This document shows positions 10,475 to 17,934 of a DNA stretch of 64,000 bases, in pieces. This DNA is from Sutterella sp047777475. Lineage in GTDB: Bacteria > Pseudomonadota > Gammaproteobacteria > Burkholderiales > Burkholderiaceae_F. The DNA lies in NCBI GenBank assembly GCA_047777475.1, contig JBKEET010000001.1:124001-188000 (forward strand), given 5' to 3'. The notes under the pieces are model-generated. The model saw only the letters and a program-made list of their open reading frames with translations. It had not been told where the DNA came from and did not search any database. The position numbers were made by a program, and so were the translations under genes. The first letter of the stretch is position 1, and every line of letters starts with the position of its first letter.

Positions 10475-11932
10475 ATGTCCTCATTCGAACAGTTCGGTCT
10501 TGATCCCCGCATCCTCTCCGCCATTGCCAAGCTCGGCTACAAGGAACCCACTCCGATCCAGGAAAAGGCCATTCCCGTCGTGCTCCGGGGCGGCGACGTC
10601 ATGGGCGCGGCGCAGACCGGCACGGGCAAGACCGCCGGCTACGGCCTGCCGCTGATCAACCGGCTCCTTCCCTATGAGAACCGCTCGATGTCGCCCGCGC
10701 GCCACCCGGTGCGCGCGCTCATCCTCGCGCCGACGCGCGAGCTCGCCGACCAGGTTTCCGTGAACCTCACGCAGTACGCGTCGGAAACGATGCTGCGCTG
10801 CGGCGTCGTCTACGGCGGCGTCGACATCGGCCCGCAGACGGAGATGCTGCGCCGCGGCGTGGAAATCCTCACCGCGACGCCGGGCCGCCTGCTCGACCAC
10901 GTCGAGCAGAAGGCCTGCAACCTCTCCAAGGTCGAGATCGTCGTGCTCGACGAGGCGGACCGCATGCTCGACATGGGCTTCCTCCCCGACATCAGCCGCA
11001 TCCTGAAGCTTCTTCCGGACAGCCGCCAGAACCTCATGTTCTCGGCGACCTTCTCGCCCGACATCAAGAAGCTCGCCAAGAACTTCCTCAACCCGAACCC
11101 GACCGTGGTCGAAGTCGCGCGCCAGAACATCACGGCCGAAACCGTGACGCAGGAAGTGCGCCTCGTCGAGGAGAGCGAGAAGACCGACGTGCTGATCGAC
11201 CTCCTCAAGACGCGCGGCGAGGACAACGGTCCGATGCGCCAGGTGATCGTCTTCGTCAACGCGAAGATCACCTGCCGGCGCCTTGCGCGCACGCTCGAGC
11301 GCGTCGGCATCAACGCCGACGCCATTCACGGAGACAAGACGCAGGAGGAGCGCCAGGCGGCGCTCGACGGCTTCAAGGCGGGCGTCATCCACGTGCTCGT
11401 CGCCACCGACGTGGCCGCGCGCGGCCTCGACATCAAGGAGCTGCCCTGCGTGATCAACTACGACGTGCCGTTCGCCGCCGAGGACTACGTGCACCGCATC
11501 GGCCGCACGGGCCGCGCGGGCCAGCACGGGCTTGCGATCATGCTCGCGACCCCGGGCGACAAGCGCCTCGTCGAGGCGATCGAGAAGCTCACCAAGCAGA
11601 GCTTCGACATGAAGCCGCTGCATCCGCTCACGCGCGAGCAGCGCGCCGCGCTGCGCCGCAGCTCCCGCTCCTGGCAGCGCCCCGAGCGCTCGGGCGACGA
11701 GCGCGTCGACACGCCCGAGGACGAGATGATCGCCCGCGAGCGCGCCCGCGCCTACGTGCCGCCCTCGCACGCGCGCCGCGATCCGATCTTCGACATGCCT
11801 TACCAGGAAAAGAAGCCTTCCGAGGCCTCTCAGGCCGAGCCGCTTCGCGTCTTCGAGCGCGAGCCGGTCAAGAAGCCACGCCGCGTCGCGGCGCTCTTGG
11901 GCGGCCTGCCGATCGACATCAAGCGCCGCTGA
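10475..11932 (+). CDS. rhlE: DEAD-box ATP-dependent RNA helicase, RhlE type
   Basis: RNA-unwinding enzyme used in ribosome assembly and RNA decay, 485 residues. The motifs appear in order: Q motif (YKEPTPIQ, about 22-29), Walker A AQTGTGKT (46-53), PTRELADQ (86-93), TPGRL (135-139), DEAD (159-162), SAT, the RecA2 motifs RGLDI and HRIGRTGR (about 339-346). The C-terminal tail is basic and arginine-rich, as in RhlE proteins. A TACAAT hexamer at 10416-10421 may be the -10 element. Single-gene unit. The RhlE assignment over DbpA/SrmB rests on the Q-motif region and short charged tail. Confidence 0.9.
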   Translation: MSSFEQFGLDPRILSAIAKLGYKEPTPIQEKAIPVVLRGGDVMGAAQTGTGKTAGYGLPLINRLLPYENRSMSPARHPVRALILAPTRELADQVSVNLTQYASETMLRCGVVYGGVDIGPQTEMLRRGVEILTATPGRLLDHVEQKACNLSKVEIVVLDEADRMLDMGFLPDISRILKLLPDSRQNLMFSATFSPDIKKLAKNFLNPNPTVVEVARQNITAETVTQEVRLVEESEKTDVLIDLLKTRGEDNGPMRQVIVFVNAKITCRRLARTLERVGINADAIHGDKTQEERQAALDGFKAGVIHVLVATDVAARGLDIKELPCVINYDVPFAAEDYVHRIGRTGRAGQHGLAIMLATPGDKRLVEAIEKLTKQSFDMKPLHPLTREQRAALRRSSRSWQRPERSGDERVDTPEDEMIARERARAYVPPSHARRDPIFDMPYQEKKPSEASQAEPLRVFEREPVKKPRRVAALLGGLPIDIKRR

Positions 11933-12015
11933 GCAGTTTCTCCTAGGCTGTCTGCCCAACCCCTATAAGCGGTAAAAAGGGCGCACGCCCCAAAAGCGTG
12001 CGCTATACTCAACCT
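11933..12015. promoter_or_regulatory. Promoter with overlapping inverted repeat
   Basis: TATACT (12004-12009) is a good -10 element. Immediately before it GCGCACGC (11981-11988) and GCGTGCGC (11996-12003) form a perfect 8-bp inverted repeat with a 7-base spacer, covering where the -35 region would sit. It could be an operator or, less likely because no T-run follows, the rhlE terminator. Confidence 0.45.
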
Positions 12016-12191
12016 ACAGCATGACGAGTTGGACGGCTTTCATAGAGTCGTTCAAGCCAACCTGCCCGGGCTTCGGGCAAGGTGGAGGCCTCCGAGGGAG
12101 GCCATGTGGCCGGTCGTGGATCGGCAAAGGTACGGAGCTTCATTCAGAGAAGAGCCTCTCGGCATGCACTCGTGCACCGGGAGGTTTTTTT
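12016..12191 (+). ncRNA. Probable structured small RNA or leader RNA, family unknown
   Basis: Between a TATACT promoter and a strong terminator lie about 175 bases that fold into consecutive hairpins. One pairs ACC-TGCCC with GGGCAAGGT around 12060-12093, one is the perfect GGCCTCC/GGAGGCC hairpin around 12087-12105, and one pairs GCCGGTC with GATCGGC around 12112-12125. The terminator is CCTCTCGG...CCGGGAGG with an inner TGCAC/GTGCA stem (12155-12184) followed by seven T (12185-12191). The size and the clean terminator suit an independent small RNA. I compared it by eye with 6S, SRP, tmRNA and RNase P RNA and could not match any. It precedes the AbrB-like gene by about 135 bases. Confidence 0.5.
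12155..12191 (+). terminator. Strong rho-independent terminator
   Basis: CCTCTCGG (12155-12162) and CCGGGAGG (12177-12184) pair with one G-T wobble, with an inner TGCAC/GTGCA helix, followed by TTTTTTT (12185-12191). It ends the probable small RNA upstream of the AbrB-like gene. Confidence 0.8.
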
Positions 12192-12325
12192 ATGGCCTTT
12201 TCGATGCGCTTTTAAAACGTGCGGGACTTTTGGCCGGAAGGGCCGGCCGTCCCACGGTGGATTTATTCGAATGCCGAATTGCCGCGCCGGGCACAGTGCC
12301 GAAAGCGGCTAAAGAGGACAAAGCC

Positions 12326-12574
12326 ATGTCGCATCGTCTCACTATCAAAGGTCAGGTCACCATCCCTAAGGAAATCCGCGACTTTCTCGGCCTCGAGGAA
12401 GGAAACTCGAGCGTTGAGTTCGCCATCGGCGCCGATGGCAAGGTCACGGTCACCAAGGCGCTCTCGGACAAGCCCCGCACGTCGGGCGCCGGGCGCCGGA
12501 TGCCGATGCGCATGCAGGGCGGCCGCCCCGTGCAGGGCGGCGGCGTGCTCGCGCTGCTGGCGGGCGGCTGGTAG
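12326..12574 (+). CDS. AbrB/SpoVT-fold DNA-binding protein
   Basis: Small protein of 82 residues. Residues about 3-45 (RLTIKGQVTIPKEIRDFLGLEEG... VEFAIGADGKVTVTKA) are a swapped-hairpin AbrB/MazE domain, which binds DNA as a dimer. The tail is glycine/arginine/methionine-rich (RRMPMRMQGGRP) and of unknown role. ATG 12326 has GAGGA at 12314-12318; a longer in-frame reading from 12029 runs through the RNA hairpins and terminator and is not credible. No toxin gene lies next to it, so it is more likely a free-standing regulator than the antitoxin of a pair, but the sequence cannot settle this. Confidence 0.75.
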   Translation: MSHRLTIKGQVTIPKEIRDFLGLEEGNSSVEFAIGADGKVTVTKALSDKPRTSGAGRRMPMRMQGGRPVQGGGVLALLAGGW

Positions 12575-12671
12575 CCTGCCCGAGGGGCAGGCGGCAGGGG
12601 ACGCCCGGAGGGCGCTCCTTGGGCACGCAGCAGGGCGTCCCTCATTGGGATGGGACGCAGCCTTTCGAACA

Positions 12672-12733
12672 AGAAAAGCCGCTTTCGGCGGCGCCTTTCG
12701 GGGCGCGCGCCGCTCAAAGCGGCTTTCGTTTTC
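12672..12733 (+). terminator. Possible terminator after the AbrB-like gene
   Basis: AAAGCCGCTTT (near 12672) and AAAGCGGCTTT (near 12716-12726) form a long hairpin with a G/C-rich loop region, followed by CGTTTTC. A second hairpin GCCTGCCC/GGGCAGGC directly follows the stop codon but lacks a T-run. Confidence 0.5.
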
Positions 12734-12744
12734 TGCGGACAGCA

Positions 12745-12779
12745 AAAAACCGCCGTTCCCAGCGGAATTCGGCGGTTTC
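12745..12779 (-). terminator. Terminator of tRNA-Glu copy A
   Basis: On the minus strand AACCGCCG and CGGCGGTT pair around a short loop and are followed by TTTT, just downstream of the tRNA. Confidence 0.8.
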
Positions 12780-12799
12780 AGCGGCTGCCCGAGATGCTG

Positions 12800-12875
12800 T
12801 GGCGTCCCCAAAGGGAGTCGAACCCTTGTTCACAACGTGAGAGGCTGTTGTCCTAGGCCACTAGACGATAGGGAC
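12800..12875 (-). tRNA. tRNA-Glu(CTC), copy A
   Basis: A 76-base tRNA with encoded CCA. The acceptor GTCCCTA pairs with TGGGGAC, the D-arm is GTCTAGTGGCCTAGGAC, the anticodon loop is CTCTCAC (anticodon CTC) and the T-loop is TTCGACT. It closely follows E. coli tRNA-Glu. It has its own promoter (TTGGCA 12919-12924, 17 bases, CATAAT 12896-12901, minus strand) and terminator, and sits on the same strand as gltX, whose product charges it. Confidence 0.95.
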
Positions 12876-12895
12876 TTGTCTCAGGCGAGAGCAGA

Positions 12896-12924
12896 ATTAT
12901 GCCAAAGGACGGGTCGTTTGCCAA
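12896..12924 (-). promoter_or_regulatory. Promoter of tRNA-Glu copy A
   Basis: On the minus strand: TTGGCA (12919-12924), spacer of exactly 17 bases, CATAAT (12896-12901). The start would fall a few bases before the mature tRNA 5' leader. Confidence 0.85.
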
Positions 12925-12978
12925 GGGCAGCGGCGAAATGTTTACCTCAGGTCAAAGGGCCGCTTGGCGGGGACAGCA

Positions 12979-13013
12979 AAAAACCGCCGTTCCCAGCGGA
13001 ATTCGGCGGTTTC
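12979..13013 (-). terminator. Terminator of tRNA-Glu copy B
   Basis: Same hairpin as in copy A (AACCGCCG/CGGCGGTT on the minus strand followed by T residues). Confidence 0.8.
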
Positions 13014-13033
13014 AGCGGCTGCTTGAGATGCTG

Positions 13034-13109
13034 TGGCGTCCCCAAAGGGAGTCGAACCCTTGTTCACAACGTGAGAGGCTGTTGTCCTAGGCCACTAGAC
13101 GATAGGGAC
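13034..13109 (-). tRNA. tRNA-Glu(CTC), copy B
   Basis: Identical in sequence to copy A, 76 bases with encoded CCA, anticodon CTC. Its promoter is TTGGCA (13154-13159), 17 bases, CATAAT (13131-13136) on the minus strand. It lies about 150 bases downstream of the gltX stop. Confidence 0.95.
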
Positions 13110-13130
13110 GTTGTCTCAAGCGAGAGTGCA

Positions 13131-13159
13131 ATTATGGCAGAGAGGCCATCCTTTGCCAA
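13131..13159 (-). promoter_or_regulatory. Promoter of tRNA-Glu copy B
   Basis: Minus strand TTGGCA (13154-13159) and CATAAT (13131-13136) with a 17-base spacer. Confidence 0.85.
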
Positions 13160-13255
13160 GTGCTCCCTTTGACTTTCATCAAGCCAAAGGGATTCTTCCG
13201 AAGCGCCGCGCCGTGCGACCCGCTTTGGCGGAGCGCGGGCGCGGTTTCGCGGCGC

Positions 13256-14647
13256 TTAGAGCGCGGCGGCGATGCGCTTCAGCACCTCGTCCTTGCCGAT
13301 CAGGTGCAGCGTGCGGTCGATCTGCGGCGTGCGCTCGGCGGCGCACACGCAGACGCGCAGCGGCGTCGCGAGCGTCTTCATCGTGACGTTCTTCTCGGCC
13401 ATGACGGCCTTGATGCAGGCGTAGATGTTCTCGGGCGTCGGGTCGTCGCAGGCGCGGAGCTTCTCGGCGAACGCGGCGAGCGCCTCGCGGCCGCCGTTGG
13501 CGAGCGCCTCGGCGGCTTCCGCCTCGTTGACCTTCGGGTCGACGTAGAAGAAGAGCGCGTTGTCGGCGAGCTTCTCGAGCGTCGCGGAGCGCGACTTCAG
13601 GAGTTCGCACACTTCCTTGAGGTCCGGTCCCTTGGCGAGGTCGCCGCCGCGGGCCGTGATGCGGTCCTTGACGTGCTCGGCGAGGTAGTCGTTGCTCGTT
13701 TCCTTCATGTACTGCTGGTTGAGCCAGTCGAGCTTCTTCCAGTCGATGCGGGCGGCGGCGCGGGAGCAGTCGGAAAGCTCGAAGACCTTCGCGAACTCCT
13801 CGCGGGAGAACTTCTCCATGTTGCCGTGGCCCCAGCCGAGGCGGGCGAGGTAGTTGAAGATGGCGTCCGGCAGGTAGCCCTGGCGCTCGTACTCGAGCAC
13901 CGAGACGGTGCCGTGGCGCTTCGAGAGCTTCTGGCCGTCGGGGCCGTTGATGAGCGGAAGGTGCGCGAAGACCGGGACCTCGGCGCCGAGCGCCTTGTAG
14001 ATGTTGATCTGGCGCGGCGTGTTGTTGATGTGGTCGGCGCCGCGGATGACGTGGCTCACCTGCATGTCCCAGTCGTCGATGACGACGGCGAAGTTGTAGG
14101 TGGGGATGCCGTTGCGCATGATGATGAGGTCGTCGAGCTCGCTGTTGTTGACCGTGATCGGTCCGAAGACCGCGTCGTTCCAGGTCACCGAGCCTTCGTC
14201 CGGGTTGCGGAAGCGAATGACGGGCTTGACGCCTTCGGGAATCTTCTTGCCGACGGCGTTTTCGGGACGCCAGCGGCCGTCGTAGCGGGGCTTCAGGCCC
14301 TTGGCCATCTGCTCCTTGCGCATCTGCTCGAGCTCTTCGGGCGTGGCGTAGCAGTAATAGGCGCGGCCGTCGGCGAGCATCTGCTTGACGACCTCGCGGT
14401 AGCGGTCGAGACGCTGCATCTGGTAGACGGGGCCCTCGTCGTAGTCGAGGTTGAGCCACTTCATGCCGTCGAGAATGACCTGGACGGCTTCCTTCGTGGA
14501 GCGGACCTGGTCCGTGTCCTCGATGCGGAGCAGGAACTTGCCGCCGAAATGGCGGGCCACGGCCCAGCAGTAAATTGCCGTGCGGGCCGTGCCCAGATGC
14601 ATCATGCCCGTGGGGCTCGGTGCGATACGTGTGCGAATCGTCTTCAT
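13256..14647 (-). CDS. gltX: Glutamate--tRNA ligase
   Basis: Charges tRNA-Glu with glutamate; 463 residues, the normal class I GltX size. The HIGH-type signature lies in PSPTGMMHLGTART (residues 10-23) and the KMSKS-type signature is KLSKRHG (about 241-247). FLLRIEDTDQVRSTKEA and the amino-acid pocket segment around YNFAVVIDDWDMQVSHVIRG are also typical. The two tRNA-Glu genes that are its substrates lie directly downstream on the same strand. A perfect inverted repeat (AGGTCA-N5-TGACCT, 14726-14742) lies about 80 bases upstream of the start. Confidence 0.97.
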   Translation of the reverse strand: MKTIRTRIAPSPTGMMHLGTARTAIYCWAVARHFGGKFLLRIEDTDQVRSTKEAVQVILDGMKWLNLDYDEGPVYQMQRLDRYREVVKQMLADGRAYYCYATPEELEQMRKEQMAKGLKPRYDGRWRPENAVGKKIPEGVKPVIRFRNPDEGSVTWNDAVFGPITVNNSELDDLIIMRNGIPTYNFAVVIDDWDMQVSHVIRGADHINNTPRQINIYKALGAEVPVFAHLPLINGPDGQKLSKRHGTVSVLEYERQGYLPDAIFNYLARLGWGHGNMEKFSREEFAKVFELSDCSRAAARIDWKKLDWLNQQYMKETSNDYLAEHVKDRITARGGDLAKGPDLKEVCELLKSRSATLEKLADNALFFYVDPKVNEAEAAEALANGGREALAAFAEKLRACDDPTPENIYACIKAVMAEKNVTMKTLATPLRVCVCAAERTPQIDRTLHLIGKDEVLKRIAAAL

Positions 14648-14951
14648 TGCTTGATCTGTCTAATGATGAATGTGCGTCCTTTCTATAGCGGGACGCCGCC
14701 GATAAACGGAAGCGGCCGCCGCGTCAGGTCACCGAATGACCTCACACAAAGCGCGCCTTTTAAAAATTACGCAAGCCGTCCTGTGCCGAACGGCAAAGAT
14801 TCTATTTTACCGCTGTTGTTTAAGGGAGTTTCGGGCGCGGCGAAGCCGATTGCCCGGAAAAGAGAAGCGCCGGACGGCGTTGTCTCCGCCCGGCGCTCTG
14901 TTCAATCTGCGGGAGCCGCCGCAAAGCGGCTGTCCTCCGGGGCTTTCCCGC
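14648..14951. other. Intergenic region upstream of gltX
   Basis: About 300 bases without a gene. It contains the perfect inverted repeat AGGTCA-CCGAA-TGACCT (14726-14742), a possible operator, and next to the DUF401 gene a minus-strand terminator candidate: GCGCCGG and CCCGGCGC arms (about 14867-14896) followed on that strand by TTCTCTTTTCC. Confidence 0.5.
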
Positions 14952-16184
14952 TTACCACATGAAGTACGTCCAGAGCGAGAAGACGATGCCGACGACGAGC
15001 GCCGACTCGGCGACCGGGACGAGCGTCTTGAGGAAGTCCGTGTGGAAGTAGTCGACGCTGATCGTGAAGCAGAGGTGCGTCGGCGTGAGGATCTGGCCGA
15101 GGTAGCCGAAGACCATCGCGATGCCGGCGTAGTTCATCGTGAGCTCGTAGCTGCCGCCCGTGTCGATGCCCGCGACGAGCGGCATGATGATCGCGATGTA
15201 GGCCTGCGAGATGCCGGTGAGGATGCCGAGCAGCGCGGCGATAGCCGCGATGATCACGGCCATCGGGAGGCCGGAGCCCGAGAAGCCGTCGATGAGCGCC
15301 TTGAGGATGCCGAGCTCGCCCAGGAGCTCGACGAAGTACAGGATGCAGAACGTGTTGAAGAGGAGCTTCTTGTCGAGGGCGCCCACGAGCACGTGCTTGA
15401 GCGGCACGGGGTGCTTCAGGGCAATCAGGAGCGGGAAGAGGAGCGCCGCGGTGATGCCGGTCGAGAGGCCCGCGCCGATCCCGAAGGCGAGCATCAGCAC
15501 GAGGTTGAAGACGACGGGCGAGACGGCGAGCACGATGCTGAGGATGTTCTCCTTCTTCTCCTCGGGCGACAGCGCCCCGGCCTTGCTGTCCTCGGGCACC
15601 TTCTGCGGGCGCATGATGAAGAACCAGCCGGCCGCGAACACGACGACCGAGAGCCAGAGCAGGTGCACCACCATGTCGCCGACGTGCACGTGCGTGATCG
15701 CGCAGCCGAGGATCATGCCCGGCACGATCGGGCTGCAGAACTCGCAGATGTGGCGGAACCAGTAGTTGGCCGCCGCGCGGTCGTGCGCCGGGATGTCGGT
15801 GCCGCGGCAGGCCTCGGCGACGATCGGCGCCGAGAAGCGCGCGCCGCCGAGCGAGGGCAGGAGCCCGAGGAAGGCGGGCATCACGGCGATCACGGTCTTC
15901 GTCGAGGCGACGCGCCGCAGTGCGGTCACCATCCTCGCGAGCGTGCCGGATTCGCGCAGCTCCACCTCGAGGCACATGATGAAGTAAAGGGCGAAGATCA
16001 GGTCCCACGTGCGCGACGAGGTGATCATCGACTTGAAGGACGCGACGAGCGGCGCGAGCGTCGGGTTCTCGAAGAGCCAGAGCAGGGCGCCGCCCGCAAG
16101 GATCGCGGGGCCGATCGGGCATTTGAAGCGCAGGAGCACCGCGGTGAGCACGATGACGAGCGCAATGAGGGTGAAAACGGACAT
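14952..16184 (-). CDS. DUF401-type integral membrane transporter-like protein
   Basis: A 410-residue, very hydrophobic protein with about ten or more membrane spans, in the family formerly called DUF401, related to ion transporter permeases. Typical segments are GLLPSLGGARFSAPIVAEA (about 108-126), WFRHICEFCSPIVPG and GILTGISQAYIAIIMPLV, plus the end GQILTPTHLCFTISVDYF. Substrate unknown; an organic anion or small solute is plausible from the superfamily. AAGAAG precedes the start. It is divergent from the manganese exporter riboswitch unit and sits alone; no partner subunit is adjacent. Confidence 0.75.
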   Translation of the reverse strand: MSVFTLIALVIVLTAVLLRFKCPIGPAILAGGALLWLFENPTLAPLVASFKSMITSSRTWDLIFALYFIMCLEVELRESGTLARMVTALRRVASTKTVIAVMPAFLGLLPSLGGARFSAPIVAEACRGTDIPAHDRAAANYWFRHICEFCSPIVPGMILGCAITHVHVGDMVVHLLWLSVVVFAAGWFFIMRPQKVPEDSKAGALSPEEKKENILSIVLAVSPVVFNLVLMLAFGIGAGLSTGITAALLFPLLIALKHPVPLKHVLVGALDKKLLFNTFCILYFVELLGELGILKALIDGFSGSGLPMAVIIAAIAALLGILTGISQAYIAIIMPLVAGIDTGGSYELTMNYAGIAMVFGYLGQILTPTHLCFTISVDYFHTDFLKTLVPVAESALVVGIVFSLWTYFMW

Positions 16185-16299
16185 GGTCTTCTTATGCTTT
16201 TGGGTTAGGTCGGGTTAAGTGCTCACATTTTCCCACCATTCGCCGTGCAGTGTCCTGAGGGAGGGTGCGGAAGAACCCGAAAAAAAGACGCCCGCCTCG

Positions 16300-16329
16300 T
16301 TGAAAATCCTTTTGCGCGCGTCCTATAAT
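16300..16329 (+). promoter_or_regulatory. Promoter of the mneA riboswitch transcript
   Basis: TTGAAA (16300-16305), 18-base spacer, TATAAT (16324-16329). Transcription would start at about 16336, directly before the riboswitch stem. Confidence 0.85.
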
Positions 16330-16338
16330 GGCGCCTTC

Positions 16339-16477
16339 CCGCAGGGGAGTAGCTGCCTGCGCCGCTCTAGAGCCGGCGCAGTCTGTGCCCCAACATGCTT
16401 GGCGCCCCGCCCCATAGAATGGAGCGCCATGGAGCACAAGAAGCCGGCGCAGCGCCGGCTTTCGGCAAGACCTGCGG
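16339..16477 (+). promoter_or_regulatory. yybP-ykoY family (manganese) riboswitch
   Basis: The closing stem is CCGCAGG (16339-16345) with CCTGCGG (16471-16477). The conserved 5' internal-loop strand GGGGAGTAGC follows directly, and the 3' strand ends in GGCAAGACC, as in the E. coli alx and mntP aptamers. Between them are the variable hairpins, including CAACATGCTTGG and GCCGGCGC/GCGCCGGC. It lies in the leader of a UPF0016/MneA gene, a known target of this riboswitch class. In the known cases bound Mn2+ turns expression on. The switching part should lie in 16478-16574, which has a GGCGGGGAGCCGCC hairpin. Confidence 0.88.
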
Positions 16478-16574
16478 CGGCAAACCGCGCATGACATCCG
16501 GACGGGACCGGCAGGCGGGGAGCCGCCGTGTCTTGTGATCCTGCCCCTGTGCGCGTCCCGTCTGACCCCAAGCC

Positions 16575-17174
16575 ATGGTCTTAGAAACGATTGGTCTTTC
16601 GACCCTTGTCGTCGCCGCTTCCGAAATCGGCGACAAAACCCAGCTCCTTGCGCTTTGCCTCGCGGCGCGCTACCGCGCCCCGGCGCCCATCGTGCTCGGC
16701 ATCCTTGCCGCCACGATCACGAACCACGTGCTCGCCGCGGCGCTCGGCGTCTCGGTCGCCTCGATCCTCTCGCCCGAGGTGCTGCGGTGGGTGCTCATCA
16801 TTTCCTTCGTGCTGATGGGCTTCTGGATGCTCGTCCCCGACAAGATGGACGACGACAAGTGCGACGTCGGCAAGGCGCAGAGGTACGGCGTCTTCGGCGC
16901 CACCTTCGTGCTTTTCTTCCTGGCTGAGATGGGCGACAAGACGCAGGTCGCGACGATTGCGCTCGCCGCGCACTACGGCAGCGTGATCGCCGTCGTCTGC
17001 GGCACGACGCTCGGCATGCTCATCGCCGACGTGCCCGCCGTCTTCATCGGCGACAAGCTCTCGCAGAAGATTTCGATGAAGCTGATGCGCTGGATCGCGG
17101 CCGTGATCTTCTTCGGGCTGGCCGTCGCGGCTTACTTCGCCGACGCGCCCTCGCTCCCGGCGGCCGCGTCTTGA
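16575..17174 (+). CDS. mneA: Manganese exporter of the MneA/UPF0016 (GDT1) family
   Basis: Inner-membrane cation exporter, 199 residues with six predicted spans in two halves. Each half carries the family signature E-x-GD-K-T: ASEIGDKTQ (about 15-23) and LAEMGDKTQ (about 116-124). The family exports Mn2+ (Vibrio MneA) and is related to eukaryotic TMEM165/Gdt1. Control by the upstream manganese riboswitch strongly supports Mn2+ as substrate here. No good Shine-Dalgarno is visible just before the ATG. The last 43 bases overlap the convergent queH gene. Confidence 0.93.
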   Translation: MVLETIGLSTLVVAASEIGDKTQLLALCLAARYRAPAPIVLGILAATITNHVLAAALGVSVASILSPEVLRWVLIISFVLMGFWMLVPDKMDDDKCDVGKAQRYGVFGATFVLFFLAEMGDKTQVATIALAAHYGSVIAVVCGTTLGMLIADVPAVFIGDKLSQKISMKLMRWIAAVIFFGLAVAAYFADAPSLPAAAS

Positions 17175-17836
17175 GCGGGCGCGCCCTGCGCGGGCTTTCC
17201 TTCAAAGGCGGCTTCGGCCGCCTTTTTCTTTGCCGGGATTTTCTCGAGCCACGGGAGCACGTAAGGGGGCAGTTCCGCGGGATCGCGCTCGAGCAGGTGC
17301 CCCATCGAGAACTCGCAGCCGCACCAGAGCTGGTTGTAGAAGTGTCGCTCCCGGATGATCTGGCAGCGGCGGTCCTGCAGGCCGCCCTTTCGCCAGTTGC
17401 GGTCCCAGTAGTGCGTTCCCGGATAGAGCGAGGCGGCGTAGTCGCCCGCTTCCTTCACCTGCTCGAGCGACTTCCAGCGGCTGCTCGCAAGCGTCGTGGT
17501 GAAGGTTTCGATGCCGAGTTCGCTCGCCTTCTTCGCCGCGGCCGTGAGGCGCACGGTGAAGCACTTGAGGCAGCGCCTGCCGCGCTCGGGCTCGTTCTCG
17601 AGCCCGCGCACCGCCTCGCGCCAGAGGGCGTGGTCCCAGTCGCCGTCGATGAACGGCACGTCGAGATCCTTGCAGTAGCGCGCGATTTCGTTCTTGCGCA
17701 CGACGTACTCTTCCTGCGGGAAGATGTTCGGGTTGAAGAAGAACACGACGGGCGCGTAGCCGTTGTTGAGCAGCCATTCGAGGATGGCCGAGGAGCAGGG
17801 CGCGCAGCAGCTGTGGAGAAGGATGCGTTCGGACAA
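17132..17836 (-). CDS. queH: Epoxyqueuosine reductase QueH
   Basis: Last step of queuosine synthesis in tRNA wobble position 34, non-orthologous to cobalamin-dependent QueG. The 234-residue protein shows the QueH cysteine/metal signature HSCCAPC (8-14), RRCLKCFTVRL, then the distal YNQLWCGCEFS motif; the cysteines hold an iron-sulfur cluster and a second metal. Beyond the normal end there is an alanine-rich tail (about residues 205-234) that overlaps the 3' end of the convergent mneA gene. QueH instead of QueG removes a cobalamin requirement. Confidence 0.92.
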   Translation of the reverse strand: MSERILLHSCCAPCSSAILEWLLNNGYAPVVFFFNPNIFPQEEYVVRKNEIARYCKDLDVPFIDGDWDHALWREAVRGLENEPERGRRCLKCFTVRLTAAAKKASELGIETFTTTLASSRWKSLEQVKEAGDYAASLYPGTHYWDRNWRKGGLQDRRCQIIRERHFYNQLWCGCEFSMGHLLERDPAELPPYVLPWLEKIPAKKKAAEAAFEGKPAQGAPAQDAAAGSEGASAK

Positions 17837-17934
17837 GGCTAGCGTTCCGGAAAGAAGTGGAAGGTCTCCATCTTAACCGCGCCCGGCGCGCCGCGCAAAA
17901 GCGCCGCAAAAAGCGCTCACTTCGGCCCGAAGGC

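Larger units (their letters stand above)
12737..12901. repeat. tRNA-Glu repeat unit, copy A
   Basis: A roughly 160-base unit containing terminator, tRNA-Glu and promoter recurs 234 bases downstream at 12971-13136. The tRNA parts are identical. The differences seen are a two-base change before the tRNA (CCCGAG against CTTGAG) and small changes in the 5' leader. This is a recent tandem duplication. Confidence 0.9.
12971..13136. repeat. tRNA-Glu repeat unit, copy B
   Basis: Second copy of the terminator-tRNA-promoter unit, offset by 234 bases from copy A. The promoter elements of both copies are conserved exactly although the spacer sequences differ. Confidence 0.9.

Noticed and set aside
12029..12325. 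N-terminal extension of the AbrB-like gene
   Set aside because: The extension translates hairpins and the terminator of the upstream RNA; a good ribosome site precedes the internal ATG at 12326.
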